A stretch of 64,000 nucleotides of DNA from NCBI RefSeq assembly GCF_002799245.1, contig NZ_NEQV01000003.1:186001-250000 (forward strand). Reading direction: 5' to 3'. The position numbers and the translations under genes were made by a program. Shown here piece after piece: positions 11,801 to 18,263 of the stretch. The stretch comes from Stenotrophomonas maltophilia (GTDB lineage Bacteria; Pseudomonadota; Gammaproteobacteria; Xanthomonadales; Xanthomonadaceae). The notes under the pieces were generated by a model. That model did no database searches. It was not told where the DNA came from and worked only from the letters and a program-made list of their open reading frames with translations. Position 1 is the stretch's first letter; each line of letters opens with the position of its first letter.

Positions 11801-14800
11801 TGTTCAGCGAGCAGGGCTCCATCGACATGTGGGGTGATGCGTCGCGTGCGGGCATTCCGATCAAGGATGCGGCCGCCGAACTGGGCATGAGCGAGGAGGA
11901 CCTGTGCAGCTTCGGCCCCTACTGCGAGCCTGCCCCGCGGCTGGTGGACAAACAGGGCTCGCTGGACTGGCAGGGTGACGAATCCGCGGTGGGCACGTCC
12001 GCCAAGGAGTTCGCGGCGATCTTCGGGATGACCGAGGCGGAATTCTGCGCCAGCGCCGGCTACTGCTACGGTGGCGGCCAGCTGATCGAGAAGACCACCT
12101 ACGGCGCGAAGACCGCCACGCCGCTGTGGAGCGTACTGCGTACCGGCAAGGGCGATCTGCAGCTGCTGGCGGCCCGTGACGTGCGCATGATGTCGGGCTA
12201 CGGCGTGTACACCGCCGGTGCCCCGACCTCGCTCGGCAATGGCCGTGACGCGGCCTTCAATCCGCAACGGGCGGCCGCGCCGGGCCAGGACAACCTGCTG
12301 GGGCCGACGCGCTTCGACACCCGTTACGACGCGGCCCTTGGCGCCTGGCAGGCGTGGTATCCGGACCAGGGTGGCAATCTGACCATCTCCGCTGGCCGCG
12401 ACATCCGCGGGGACCTGTGGGATGCGGAAGGCGAGGTCGGCTTCGAAACGCCGCTCGGCTCCTTCGGCGAGGTCGCCGGCTATGCCGCCGGTGCGGTGGG
12501 CAACTGGCTGTGGCGGCAGGGCAACGACGCCAGCGCGGCGGCGAAGTCTTCCGCCACAAGCTGGTGGATCAATTTCGGTGCCTATACTTCGCGCCCGTCG
12601 CTGACCGGCCCCCGCATGGTCGGCTTCGTGGGCTTCGGCACGCTGGGCGGTGGCAACCTGACGCTGGAAGCGGGAGGCAATGCCGGCGCGACCAGGAACT
12701 TCGGCGCCATGAGCAGTCGTGCCCGCCATTCGGACGGCGTGGTGGCGGTCGTCGGCTCCACCGGACGCGTGGATGCGGACGGCACGCTGCACCTGACCGG
12801 CGGTGGTGACCTGTCGATGCGGCTGGGCGGTGCGCTGAACCCGAACCTGGCAGCAACGACGACGTCGCCAGCGGCAAACACCCCGAACCTTCCCCTCACC
12901 GGGACGCTGGTGAACCTGCGTGGGCATGTGCAGGTGGAGGCCGCGCGCATTGGTGGCATCGCCACGAACGAGAGCCACTACGTGGCCCCCTATGCGGGCC
13001 TGCGGCAGGAAGATCCGTTCCGCGCCCAGATGGGCGAGGCGATGGGCGGGCCGGTCCTGGTCCTCGGTGACTCGGTGGCGACCCTGCAGGCGCGCGGCGA
13101 TGTGGTGCTGGCCGGTGTGGCCGATGCCGGCCGGGTACCGGTAGCCAATTTCAACGCCCTGGCGCTTGGGGACGGACGCATCGCAGCGTCCAGCAGCTGG
13201 TTCTCCCTGTGGACGGCCAATACGGCGGTGAACCTGATCGCGGCCGGCGGTGACCTGGCACCCGGGCAGCAGACCGGCACCACCAGGCCGGTGCTGGCGA
13301 ACGGCGAACTGTTTGCCGAGCAGCTCCCGTTGCTGGAAGGCGGCGATGTGCGCTACTGGTTGTATCCGTCGCAGCTGAGGATGCTGGCGGCCAGCGGCAG
13401 CATCCGCTTGGGGAGGACCACGCAGGTAACCGGGTATGACGTGCTGCTGGCAGCGCCGTCGGCCAATGGGGCGGTGGAGGTGCTGGCCATGGACTCGATT
13501 CTGGGCCAGCCGCAGGGCGCGCAGATCAGCAGCTCCGGCGCGGACGTCCGCCTGCCATCGCCGTTCGCACCGGGCTACATCGCAGTGGCGGGCAACACCG
13601 AGATCGGGAATGCGTCCGCCGATGGCGTGACGGTGGATCCGCAGGCGCAGCTGCCGCTGTTCGCATTTGGACCCAATGCCCTGCTTGGCAGTGGAGTACG
13701 CGGCGCCGCGAACGCAGCAGACCGCTTCTATGCTGTGAAGGGAGACATTGTTGGCCTGCGCACCGGAAGCCAGTGGCTGCTGGCCAACCCTACCGGTACG
13801 CGAAGCCAGCTGAACTGGATCGATGTGGCCGCGCCGGTGAGGGTCAAGGCTGGCGGAGACATCCTGGTGTCGAGCATCGGTGCGCTCAACAACTCGCCGA
13901 CCGATATCACGGTCGTCCAGGCGGGCCGTGACGTTGTACGCAGCACGGTGCGCGTGGCTGGCCCTGGCAACGTGGAGGTGAGTGCGGGCCGACAGCTGCG
14001 TTTCGAGGATGCGGGCAGCGTGACCACCACCGGTGGCCTGATCCAGGGCGATACCCGCCCGGGCGCGAGCGTGTCGCTGACCGCGGGCAACCAGGACATC
14101 GATTTCGATGCGCTGCGCGCACGCTATCTGCAACCCGGGAATCTGGCGGATCCGGCGCTGCCGCTGGCGTCGCAGCCCGGAAAAGTCGTGAAGATCTACG
14201 ACAAGGAATTGAAGCAGTGGCTGCTGCAGCGGTTCGGCATGAGTGTCGACGGGGCCGATGCATTGATTGCGTTCGATGCGCTTCCGAGCGAACAGCAGCG
14301 CATCTTCCTGCGCCAGGTCTATTACGCGGAACTGCGTGAGGGTGGGCGCGAGTACAACGACGCCGAGGGCCCTCGATTCGGTTCCTACCTGCGGGGACGC
14401 GAAGCCATCGCCACGCTGCTGCCCGACCGCAATGGCGCCGGGGCGAGCCTCGCGCGCACGGGCGACATCGTGATGTATGGCGGTTCCGGCGTGCGCACGC
14501 AGGCCGGCGGCAACATCGAGCTGATGGCGCCGGGCGGGCAGATCGTGGTGGGCGTGCAGGGCGTCGTGCCCCCGTCGACAGCAGGCCTGGTAACCCAGGG
14601 GCAAGGCGATATCCGGCTGTTCAGCCAGGACAGCGTGCTGCTGGGCCTTTCGCGCGTGATGACCACCTTTGGCGGCGACATCCTGGCCTGGTCAGAGCAG
14701 GGCGACATCAATGCCGGGCGTGGTTCGCGCACCACGCTGGTGTATACCCCGCCGCGTCGTGTCTACGACACCTGGGGCAACGTGGTGCTGTCGCCCCAGG

Positions 14801-15273
14801 TGCCGGCCAGCGGTGCGGGCATCGCCACCTTGAACCCGATTGCCGAAGTGCCGCCGGGTGACGTCGATCTGATCGCACCGTTGGGCACCATCGATGCAGG
14901 TGAGGCCGGCATCCGCGTATCGGGCAATATCAACCTCGCCGCGCTGCAGGTGCTCAATGCTGCCAACATCCAGGTGCAGGGCGAAAGCAAGGGCCTGCCG
15001 GTGCTGGCCACGGTGAACGTCAATGCGCTGGCCTCGGCCAGTGCGGCAGCGAACAGTGCCAGCCAGGCGGCACAGGATGTGATGCGCAAGAGCCAGGACG
15101 ACGCGCGGCGCAACCAGCCGTCGGTGATCAGCGTGCAGATCCTCGGCTTCGGCAGTGGTACCAGCAGCATCGCCCCACCGGCACGTGGCACCACCGCCAA
15201 CAGCGGCTACGACGCCGACAGCGCGTTCCAGTTCCCGCAGGCGAGCCGGGACGAGGGCACCCAGCGCCGGTAG
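2884..15273 (+). CDS. Giant filamentous-haemagglutinin-family exoprotein (TpsA)
   Basis: A 4,129-residue secreted beta-helix protein, the passenger of a two-partner secretion system. The start at 2884 is chosen because it has a GAAGAGG ribosome site and opens a signal peptide with a long N-region (RRNHPMAWAVAVALG..SQA|QQ). The TPS domain (about residues 120-290) contains NWETFNVGGNTTLNF and VFVANRNGVVFGNN, which are recognised by TpsB POTRA domains. Hundreds of 'GG.v.l.ag..i..sG' turns form the shaft. The C-terminus (GEAGIRVSGNINLAALQVLNAA) fits the DUF3739 subfamily. It has just six cysteines, in three close pairs (1991/1996, 3008/3014, 3055/3061), and a 47-residue tandem repeat from residue 2978. 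There is no C-terminal toxin or VENN motif. It is probably a surface adhesin or scaffold. The partner is tpsB at 18358. P. aeruginosa PdtA is the likely counterpart. Confidence 0.9.
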   Translation: MSHPLTTAFRPSSPRRNHPMAWAVAVALGTAVAPASQAQQAFSPGWFADRGAAQGAAAQSGRMPNGVPIQFQLPAQQQDAARQKLQQSIDNLGTAAQAIALQQRLQEQARQARRDAGFVVADGLGKDGLKVDENPLTRGWINARQASQAQGSDGRVLVSIEQTADKAILNWETFNVGGNTTLNFVQNPDWAVLNRVNDPAARPSQILGQLKADGTVFVANRNGVVFGNNSQVNVRNLLAAAARISDTQFNEQGLYSVNASSDALTDAFGKVMVERGARIATHEPTTATRGGGYVLLAGRSVENAGQIDTRKGQAQLAAGDSFVIRRGVGTAQNTSSTTGGNEIAPRFVAGSTAGDVRNSGLIQAREGDVTLAGRTVQQAGVVVATSTLNQRGTVHLLTSAADRKSSVTLAEGSTTAILLEDDGKTTALDSQRQALLEQSTQQDAVRSTVAQGAFDNLSRLQDRRDQSRVEIVSGGTVEAQRGSLTLATGGQVVVDAQQRALLADGARLDVSGATGVNVAMESNQLEINVQGNELRDSPDNRDSGKLASTKVWVDRRGLVQLPAGTGGNEGERWYAAGGLLEVGGYLGNQGHSIGEWAAQGGTVQLAASEVISSSGSRINLSGGSLDVASGTIRQSWLRGNDGQLYLLDDAPADRGFAGLYRGYELEQARWGVTEAWRNPLIGAESRYENGYTVGRDAGRLLVSAPTAVLEGQVDTAVFNGSRQVRAPGSNSDGYTQSQTAVARGAQLWLGRFDGSGRNAVFDSQVRIGKPAAAAGSWSLQGALDESRRNTVWLDADQLSAQQWGRLDLATSRSITLDNALSLADGGQLNLVAGRVDINGSVRIASGTLTASNLLADATGRMQVVQANGRGVITLGAEAAVDLDGRWANQRLDEAAGSARPWIHGGRVQIESSHDVIIAAGSRIHVDGGGSVDLNGKVTGGKGGDIALLADSSQVSTDGSGRLALAGQLSGLGSSGAGTLQLATGGHVLLADSAGGEGSLWLSPTLLRSGFSRYDLNGHAGLDVAAATRLDVLAPSLRVREGAAGAASADEGLQAWTAPLYEARPATGEVTQRRGASVLLRSQRNTTGGDVRIGEGAVVQVDSGQSIELRGAGNLDVAGALIARGGSILLDDVRDRLQRYQMGGAPLTYRIGSGAVLDVSGDSHAERDASGRYQGLVHAGGSIGIGGTLDWESRDGLENRPPDAFVVIERGAVLDASGARETLTVQGKGDQAVASNGGTISLRSANGLYLDGTMKAAAGGAGAQGGTLGIAFGGGLYEPGASAGAAEIGPRAITLVQQDGAANPGGPAALQFGRAQLSAAQVQSGGFDHLSLFADLRAQGDVDLRLGQSVRLYGLSDAAMGMAEGSAAGTGLHIQAPYLRLAQARWFRETSNNPFVAPRAPRADAQGHAFTASTQLLEVRDTVDLSAFGNVNLASAGDLRLLAKVSGNSNFFDTQLLGSSSMDITAAQIYPVAGTKGRIAVSIYDVLGGRNDWTDANGILRIHASGAVPAVADSVFGTLALVAAKVEQGGVVRAPLGQLTLGGMGPQEAGSRIDLLPGSVTSSSAAGLSVPFGGTVDGQRWRVDGNDFTPGLIGMINSAAAAGINLVGNTIDIADGALLDLSGGGELTGAGFVSGRGGSVDVRRHALVEANPAYTFSASSNGVYAIVPTHGGQVAPLGLSDGSSDPAIGQRITVPEGVPGLAAGTYTLLPASYALQPGAFRVELGAQGTRQAGATATGTGSWRVSGQQAQGLGASASPLWTDLLLTPAEVVRRHSGYNETSYNQFVLDDANRRGVARGLQSVDAGTLQLNLGAGAGLAAESALRMQGATRFAAAAGSKGFGGTVSVVTSSGPLEILAVGQRAISSSGAALFADALTALQPSRLMVGVTLRPSDSLLGTLNVSAPGKGVLVRSGASLLAPEVLLGTGTGGAGIVVEQGATISSVGLGRPAYDATDGYLMKLDANVGLLAVSNGQTNLLSGGAGAQVAIDIGACQSGSCSGQTRLLSEGSINASTEGGFQLRDNVSYGTRRLGLSMTSINLGDATALQAAALQGALPQGLALNQQTLQQLLRGNTAAGTPALETLSLTARDSINVFGNVDLDTRNPATGNSSLRELVLGAPAIHGYGSAGDQARIFADTLVWDGTQALTTNFTDGTPQAPGAPMVDRLGHGLLEISTRSLILGRAPYTRPSSEVPANRQILGFDGVTLRASEQVQFAGQGGLDVYQARGAYQAGSGWQYSGGALDIQAPLLTGAAGGRLQVRTGGDLRISGAGHTASNDLLGAELDLKARNILIDSTLALASGRLQATATGNLTLGGNAVVDVAGRRVRMDDLDKYSWGGDVELTAEQGDVLAAAGSRIDVSALNNRGGRISVNALGERAGRVDLAGTLRGSASGRQAVGGSTVPYDSGELMLRAQHLGDFSALNRQLDEGGFFGTRSFQLKQGDLTVTDTVKARNVALSLDGGSLRVNGRIDASGEQVGSIRLSARDRLQVDALLDAHGTGLRVDSYGKIIDSTNRAQVELTSGEGEVVLGSGARVDLRSGTAVPAGAAPGQNDGVARGTFTLNVPRRGVDDAAVRAEAGVEVMGARDVLVNAFRRYTDAPLALTPDVNGQRPQQITQQWLDTVVDPHNQAWMNAALGNADLAARLAALGKVRLRPGVEIVGQVSSDNPRGSLTVRGDLDLSGYRYGPLADRSDPARRGFGESAAMVLRAAGDINIYGSINDGFAPPPASPDEAGWLLGETADTNTTRITPLGGDIVVPIDGVTLQARTRFPKGAVLNYAIPFAQTDLPAGTVLPAEMRLGGRLLLPAGMVLPSTVTVADGTVLAAGTLLQQPLQLVAGDRLGAGFRLASKATLAAQQWPAGAALPEAMELSGAIALAPGSLIPSMTAVKLADGKPVNLRPADASGSQGRNWALAPMLPEGTTSWDVLAVAGADTTAADPRLRRLGADGDVVLADSHYGTITTVHKTSEWVGDKVFSEQGSIDMWGDASRAGIPIKDAAAELGMSEEDLCSFGPYCEPAPRLVDKQGSLDWQGDESAVGTSAKEFAAIFGMTEAEFCASAGYCYGGGQLIEKTTYGAKTATPLWSVLRTGKGDLQLLAARDVRMMSGYGVYTAGAPTSLGNGRDAAFNPQRAAAPGQDNLLGPTRFDTRYDAALGAWQAWYPDQGGNLTISAGRDIRGDLWDAEGEVGFETPLGSFGEVAGYAAGAVGNWLWRQGNDASAAAKSSATSWWINFGAYTSRPSLTGPRMVGFVGFGTLGGGNLTLEAGGNAGATRNFGAMSSRARHSDGVVAVVGSTGRVDADGTLHLTGGGDLSMRLGGALNPNLAATTTSPAANTPNLPLTGTLVNLRGHVQVEAARIGGIATNESHYVAPYAGLRQEDPFRAQMGEAMGGPVLVLGDSVATLQARGDVVLAGVADAGRVPVANFNALALGDGRIAASSSWFSLWTANTAVNLIAAGGDLAPGQQTGTTRPVLANGELFAEQLPLLEGGDVRYWLYPSQLRMLAASGSIRLGRTTQVTGYDVLLAAPSANGAVEVLAMDSILGQPQGAQISSSGADVRLPSPFAPGYIAVAGNTEIGNASADGVTVDPQAQLPLFAFGPNALLGSGVRGAANAADRFYAVKGDIVGLRTGSQWLLANPTGTRSQLNWIDVAAPVRVKAGGDILVSSIGALNNSPTDITVVQAGRDVVRSTVRVAGPGNVEVSAGRQLRFEDAGSVTTTGGLIQGDTRPGASVSLTAGNQDIDFDALRARYLQPGNLADPALPLASQPGKVVKIYDKELKQWLLQRFGMSVDGADALIAFDALPSEQQRIFLRQVYYAELREGGREYNDAEGPRFGSYLRGREAIATLLPDRNGAGASLARTGDIVMYGGSGVRTQAGGNIELMAPGGQIVVGVQGVVPPSTAGLVTQGQGDIRLFSQDSVLLGLSRVMTTFGGDILAWSEQGDINAGRGSRTTLVYTPPRRVYDTWGNVVLSPQVPASGAGIATLNPIAEVPPGDVDLIAPLGTIDAGEAGIRVSGNINLAALQVLNAANIQVQGESKGLPVLATVNVNALASASAAANSASQAAQDVMRKSQDDARRNQPSVISVQILGFGSGTSSIAPPARGTTANSGYDADSAFQFPQASRDEGTQRR

Positions 15274-15295
15274 GTGCCGACCCCGGTCGGCACGC
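15270..15295 (+). repeat. REP palindrome at tpsA stop
   Basis: GTAGGTGCCGACC..GGTCGGCAC, an inverted repeat whose TAG is the stop codon of tpsA (15271-15273). It belongs to the same GTAG-headed family but has a different stem (TGCCGACC/GGTCGGCA). Confidence 0.75.
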
Positions 15296-15474
15296 ATTGC
15301 CCGATGCACCGCGTCGGGCTGCAGCATCGGGCCAGCCGCCACGGAACGGTGGCGGCCCCAGCCAGGACGGCACGGAGGGCAGGGAGCGGCCATCAGCGGT
15401 GAGGACCACCGACACGGCGCCGCCGGGTGCAGGAGTGCGCCCGGCGGCAGGAGGGGCGCGCCGGGCCAGGCTGA

Positions 15475-15729
15475 GTGCCGACCAACGGTCGGCACCCACC
15501 AGAGCGGGCCCAGCACAGCAGTAGATCCACGCCATGCGTGGATGCCCGGGCCAGCCCCAGTGCCGACCAACGGTCGGCACCCACCAGAGCGGGCCCAGCA
15601 CAGCAGTAGATCCACGCCATGCGTGGATGCCCGGGCCAGCCCCAGTGCCGACCAACGGTCGGCACCCACCAGAGCGGGCTCAATGCGAATCGGCAGTAGA
15701 TCCACGCCATGCGTGGATGCGTTGCCAGG
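15475..15729. repeat. Three tandem 85-bp units built from two REP palindromes
   Basis: Units begin at 15475, 15560 and 15645. Each contains a GTGCCGACC..GGTCGGCAC palindrome followed by a SMAG palindrome GTAGATCCACGCCATGCGTGGATG (15521, 15606, 15696). The first two units are virtually identical. The third has a changed linker (tcaatgcgaatcgg) and is 5 bases longer before its SMAG. The array fills most of the 464-base gap between tpsA and gspJ, and no gene is seen there. Confidence 0.9.
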
Positions 15730-15737
15730 CACGCGCG

Positions 15738-16352
15738 CTACAGCTCCAGCACCCGCCGGTAGCTCAACGGCCCGCGCCCATCGCGCAGGACCAACCGCAG
15801 TTCCAGCCCGGTGGCCGGCAGCACCTCGCCCTCGCTGGGCAACATCGCCCACCCGGCACCCGGCTGCCATGCCCGCACCTCGAACCGCTGCACATCGTGC
15901 GCCACCGCAATTCCCTTTGACGGCTCCGGCGCCGGCAGGGGATACCGGTCCGTGACCGCACCACTGGCCCGCCATAGCGTGCCTCCCTGCCGCCACCAGC
16001 GCACACGTTGCCAGCGCAGGCCATCGCTGCCCGCGCTGCGGGTGATCTCCAGCGTGAAGCTGCCATCGGGATGCCGTTCGCTCACCAGCGAAGGGGGCAG
16101 CAGGCGCTGCGGACGATCTGCCGGGCGTACCGCGCCGTTCATCAGCGCATCGTCCGCGCGCATCTCGATATCACGCTGGAACTGCTGCAGCACGCGCAGC
16201 GCCGTCGTGGTCTCGGCATCGGCCCGGCGCAGGCGCTGATCGCTGCTGGCCACGCTGTCCAGTGCACGCCAGCAGATCAACGCCAGCACGCCCATGATGG
16301 TGATCGCGATCATCACCTCGATCAGGGTGAAACCTGCGGCCGCACGCTTCAT
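15738..16352 (-). CDS. gspJ: Type II secretion minor pseudopilin GspJ
   Basis: A 204-residue prepilin-like protein. The start at 16352 (MKRAAAGFTLIEVMIAI) gives the classical class-III signal: a short basic leader, the G|FTLIE cleavage site for the prepilin peptidase and a hydrophobic helix to about residue 30. The length fits GspJ, a pseudopilus tip protein. It overlaps the end of gspI by 4 bases (ATGA), so the genes are translationally coupled. Its TAG stop also heads a GTAG palindrome-like sequence next to the 85-bp repeats. The gene is on the strand opposite to gspE-gspF, which is unusual for a T2SS cluster. Confidence 0.87.
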   Translation of the reverse strand: MKRAAAGFTLIEVMIAITIMGVLALICWRALDSVASSDQRLRRADAETTTALRVLQQFQRDIEMRADDALMNGAVRPADRPQRLLPPSLVSERHPDGSFTLEITRSAGSDGLRWQRVRWWRQGGTLWRASGAVTDRYPLPAPEPSKGIAVAHDVQRFEVRAWQPGAGWAMLPSEGEVLPATGLELRLVLRDGRGPLSYRRVLEL

Positions 16353-16711
16353 CGGGCAGCCGTCCACGGCAGCTGCATGCGCGCCAGCGACTGCCGCGGT
16401 GCATCTTCGGCAACCACGCTGAGCTCCAGTTGCGGCTGCCCGTCATCCCCCGTGCCGAGATGCTGCAACACCAGGAAACCACTGCGCCCCTGCACGCAGC
16501 GCTGCCGCCCCTCCTGCGGCGGCTGCCCGGCCAGGCGCAGCTCCTGCCAGCGGTCCTGCGCGCACAACAGTGCCAGGCGGCGGTCGCGCAGGCGTGACTG
16601 ATCGTCGGTGGCCACCGCCACCGAGCGCATCACGGCGGCCAGCGCAATTGAAACGATCGCCAATGCGATCAGTACTTCGATCAGGGTGAATCCGCGCGCG
16701 TTCCGCTTCAC
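16349..16711 (-). CDS. gspI: Type II secretion minor pseudopilin GspI
   Basis: A 120-residue protein beginning with a GTG start and MKRNARGFTLIEVLIALAIV, a prepilin leader cleaved at G|FTLIE. A hydrophobic helix is followed by RDRRLALLCAQDRWQELRLAG, matching the 'A...A.n...el' region of GspI. GspI nucleates the pseudopilus tip with J and K. It overlaps gspH by 4 bases (GTGA) and gspJ by 4 bases, in the order H-I-J typical of T2SS operons. No gspK follows; the REP array lies there instead. Confidence 0.87.
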   Translation of the reverse strand: MKRNARGFTLIEVLIALAIVSIALAAVMRSVAVATDDQSRLRDRRLALLCAQDRWQELRLAGQPPQEGRQRCVQGRSGFLVLQHLGTGDDGQPQLELSVVAEDAPRQSLARMQLPWTAAR

Positions 16712-17154
16712 TGCACGACCTGCAACTGTCCGCTGCCATCATCACGAAGACGCAGCTGGCGGCCCTGCAACGACAACGTCAGCTCCCACGCCACGCCGAT
16801 CCACTCCGGGCTCAGTTCAATCGGCGTGGCCGGCTGCACCGTGATGCCGGCCGGCTGCCAAGGCTGTGGGCGCAGCAGGTCATCGCGCTGCACGTCCACC
16901 CAGCGGGTGCCTTCGCGGCGGCTGAAGCGGTAGCCGGCGGTGTCGGCCTGCCAGCGCAGGGTGCGGCCATCGATACGGGCCTCGTCGCGCGCCACCTGCA
17001 GGCGCTGCGCCAACCGCTCGGCTTCCTGCCGCAGCTGGCGCGCCGGATCGAGCAGGCTGCCCAGGCCCAGCCCGATGCCCGCCGTGCAGATGCCGATGAT
17101 CACCAGCACCACCATCAGTTCCAGCAGGGTGAAACCACGCGGCACGCGCTGCAT
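16708..17154 (-). CDS. gspH: Type II secretion minor pseudopilin GspH
   Basis: A 148-residue prepilin-like protein. The start is placed at 17154 (MQRVPRGFTLLELMVVLVI) because an AGGAGG ribosome site sits 8 bases before it and a short basic leader results. A longer frame to 17202 exists but would spoil the prepilin leader. The G|FTLLE cleavage site, helix, and a C-terminal beta domain with RIDGRTLRWQADTAGYRF fit GspH, a minor pseudopilin that joins the tip complex to the shaft. It is first in the H-I-J operon. The major pseudopilin gspG is not present next to it, so it must lie outside the window if the system works. Confidence 0.85.
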   Translation of the reverse strand: MQRVPRGFTLLELMVVLVIIGICTAGIGLGLGSLLDPARQLRQEAERLAQRLQVARDEARIDGRTLRWQADTAGYRFSRREGTRWVDVQRDDLLRPQPWQPAGITVQPATPIELSPEWIGVAWELTLSLQGRQLRLRDDGSGQLQVVQ

Positions 17155-17270
17155 CGACGTTGCCTCCTGTCCGGGTCGATGCCTGCCAGCGTAGGCCTGC
17201 ATGATGAAACAAAAGCGTCAGCGAGGGCTGCTAGCGTGGGCAGACACGAACGTGGCGAAAGGTGCGGAGC

Positions 17271-17735
17271 ATGGATGGCAGGCGCTGGGATCGCAATCGG
17301 CTGTTGACTCTGCTGGCGGCAACCCTGCTGCTGGCGGTGGTGGCCTATTGGGGGGTGACCCTGTCTGCGGTGACGCCCACCGCAGCGGCCAGCGAAACGC
17401 ATGCGCAGGCGCCTGCGCGGCCCTTGTTCGACGCGGTGGCCAGCCTGCCGCTTGTGCGGCTGCTGTCCCCCGGCGCGGTGCAGACCGAGGTGGTCGTGCT
17501 CGGGGTGATGGCCGGCGACCACGCGCCGCTGGCGCTGCTTTCCGTGGATGGCCGTCCTGCCGAAGCCTACGCACCGGGCCAGCGGTTGGGGCCCTGCACG
17601 GTTCTCACCGGCATCAGCGCCAGTGCGGTGGAGCTGAACCAGGCGGGGCAGTCGCGCAGCCTGCCGGTGCCCGAGCTGCCGCCGGTGCCGAGCGATGGCA
17701 TCATGCCGGCCGGCCGTCAGAGCGGCGCGCTGTAG
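17271..17735 (+). CDS. gspC: Type II secretion protein GspC-like (short, no PDZ)
   Basis: A 154-residue bitopic protein. A short cytoplasmic N-terminus precedes one membrane helix (about 10-30, LLTLLAATLLLAVVAYWGV). The periplasmic HR domain follows (VVVLGVMAGDHAPLALLSVDG..PGQRLGPCTVLTGISASAVEL), the part of GspC that binds the GspD secretin. It ends soon afterwards, with no PDZ domain, as in shorter XcpP/GspN-like members. The start at 17271 has an AAAGG site; a GTG at 17262 is an alternative. It is divergent from gspHIJ. Its TAG stop heads a palindromic repeat. Confidence 0.75.
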   Translation: MDGRRWDRNRLLTLLAATLLLAVVAYWGVTLSAVTPTAAASETHAQAPARPLFDAVASLPLVRLLSPGAVQTEVVVLGVMAGDHAPLALLSVDGRPAEAYAPGQRLGPCTVLTGISASAVELNQAGQSRSLPVPELPPVPSDGIMPAGRQSGAL

Positions 17736-17817
17736 AGCCGAGCCCAGGCTCGGTTGCTTCTCCCCGCGTGTGCTCCGCCTTGCGTCCAGAGACAGCCGAG
17801 CGTGGGCTCGGCGCTAC
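17732..17817. repeat. Pair of facing GTAG palindromes after gspC
   Basis: GTAGAGCCGAGCCCAGGCTCGG (17732 onward) faces an inverted copy, CCGAGCGTGGGCTCGGCGCTAC, that ends at 17817. The first contains the gspC stop. The arrangement gives two hairpins between the converging gspC and the minus-strand gene ending at 17830, and probably acts as a two-way terminator. Confidence 0.75.
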
Positions 17818-17829
17818 AGAGGAACAGGC

Positions 17830-18165
17830 TCAGCGTGCCGGACGCTGTGGCACCACCGAGCGCCCAAAGGCATCGCCCATGCGCTGCCGCGTGCCTTCCA
17901 GGTTGTACTGCATCAGCTGGTTGCCGGGCTGTCGTATCAGTCGTTCGGCGTCCGGCAGCGCCGGTGACTTCGCTGGCTTCGATGGTGGCGCCAATTTGCG
18001 TTGCAGGCAGTCCCAGGCCGGAATGCGCTCGCCGTTGACCTGCACTTCGATGCACGGCGCTGCATCTTCCTGCTTCTTCGCCTCTTCGGCGCGGACCGAT
18101 GGCAGCGCCAGCAGCAAGGCAAGGACGAGGGCAGGGCGCAGGCCCGCCATCAACGATTCACTCAT
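17830..18165 (-). CDS. Small secreted Cys-containing protein, unknown
   Basis: A 111-residue protein I do not recognise. It has a clear signal peptide (MSESLMAGLRPALVLALLLALPSVRA|EE) and a good ribosome site (GGGAGA). The mature part has two cysteines 15 residues apart in PCIEVQVNGERIPAWDCLQ, which could form a disulfide, then a basic Pro-rich stretch (KLAPPSKPAKSPALP) and a polar tail rich in Gln and Arg. It sits between gspC and tpsB, divergent from tpsB, and shares the intergenic region with the Pho-box-like site. It may therefore be an accessory factor of the TPS or T2S system, but nothing in the sequence proves this. Confidence 0.72.
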   Translation of the reverse strand: MSESLMAGLRPALVLALLLALPSVRAEEAKKQEDAAPCIEVQVNGERIPAWDCLQRKLAPPSKPAKSPALPDAERLIRQPGNQLMQYNLEGTRQRMGDAFGRSVVPQRPAR

Positions 18166-18263
18166 CTCGAATCTCCCGCAGCAATCGACGTTCTGCAATG
18201 AAGACGTGTGGCGAAGGCAGGGTCCGCCTGCGGGCGTTGCGACGCTGTCAAAAGATGACAGTG

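Noticed and set aside
7564-14604. A 2,346-codon open frame on the minus strand opposite tpsA
   Set aside because: It is the shadow of a long, GC-rich coding frame. The product is a Gln/Arg/His-rich jumble without domains, and the plus-strand frame has clear TPS features.
2884-15273. Contact-dependent inhibition system (CdiA/CdiB)
   Set aside because: The giant protein has no VENN-like motif or C-terminal toxin domain, and no small immunity gene follows. The C-terminus is of the DUF3739 type.
15475-15729. Short CRISPR array
   Set aside because: The 85-bp units repeat almost in full, without variable spacers, and consist of known REP-type palindromes. No cas genes are near.
17186-17225. Pho box between gspH and gspC
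   Set aside because: Minus-strand CTGACGC-TTTT-GTTTCAT has the right spacing but matches about 9 of 14 bases, too weak to list as a site.
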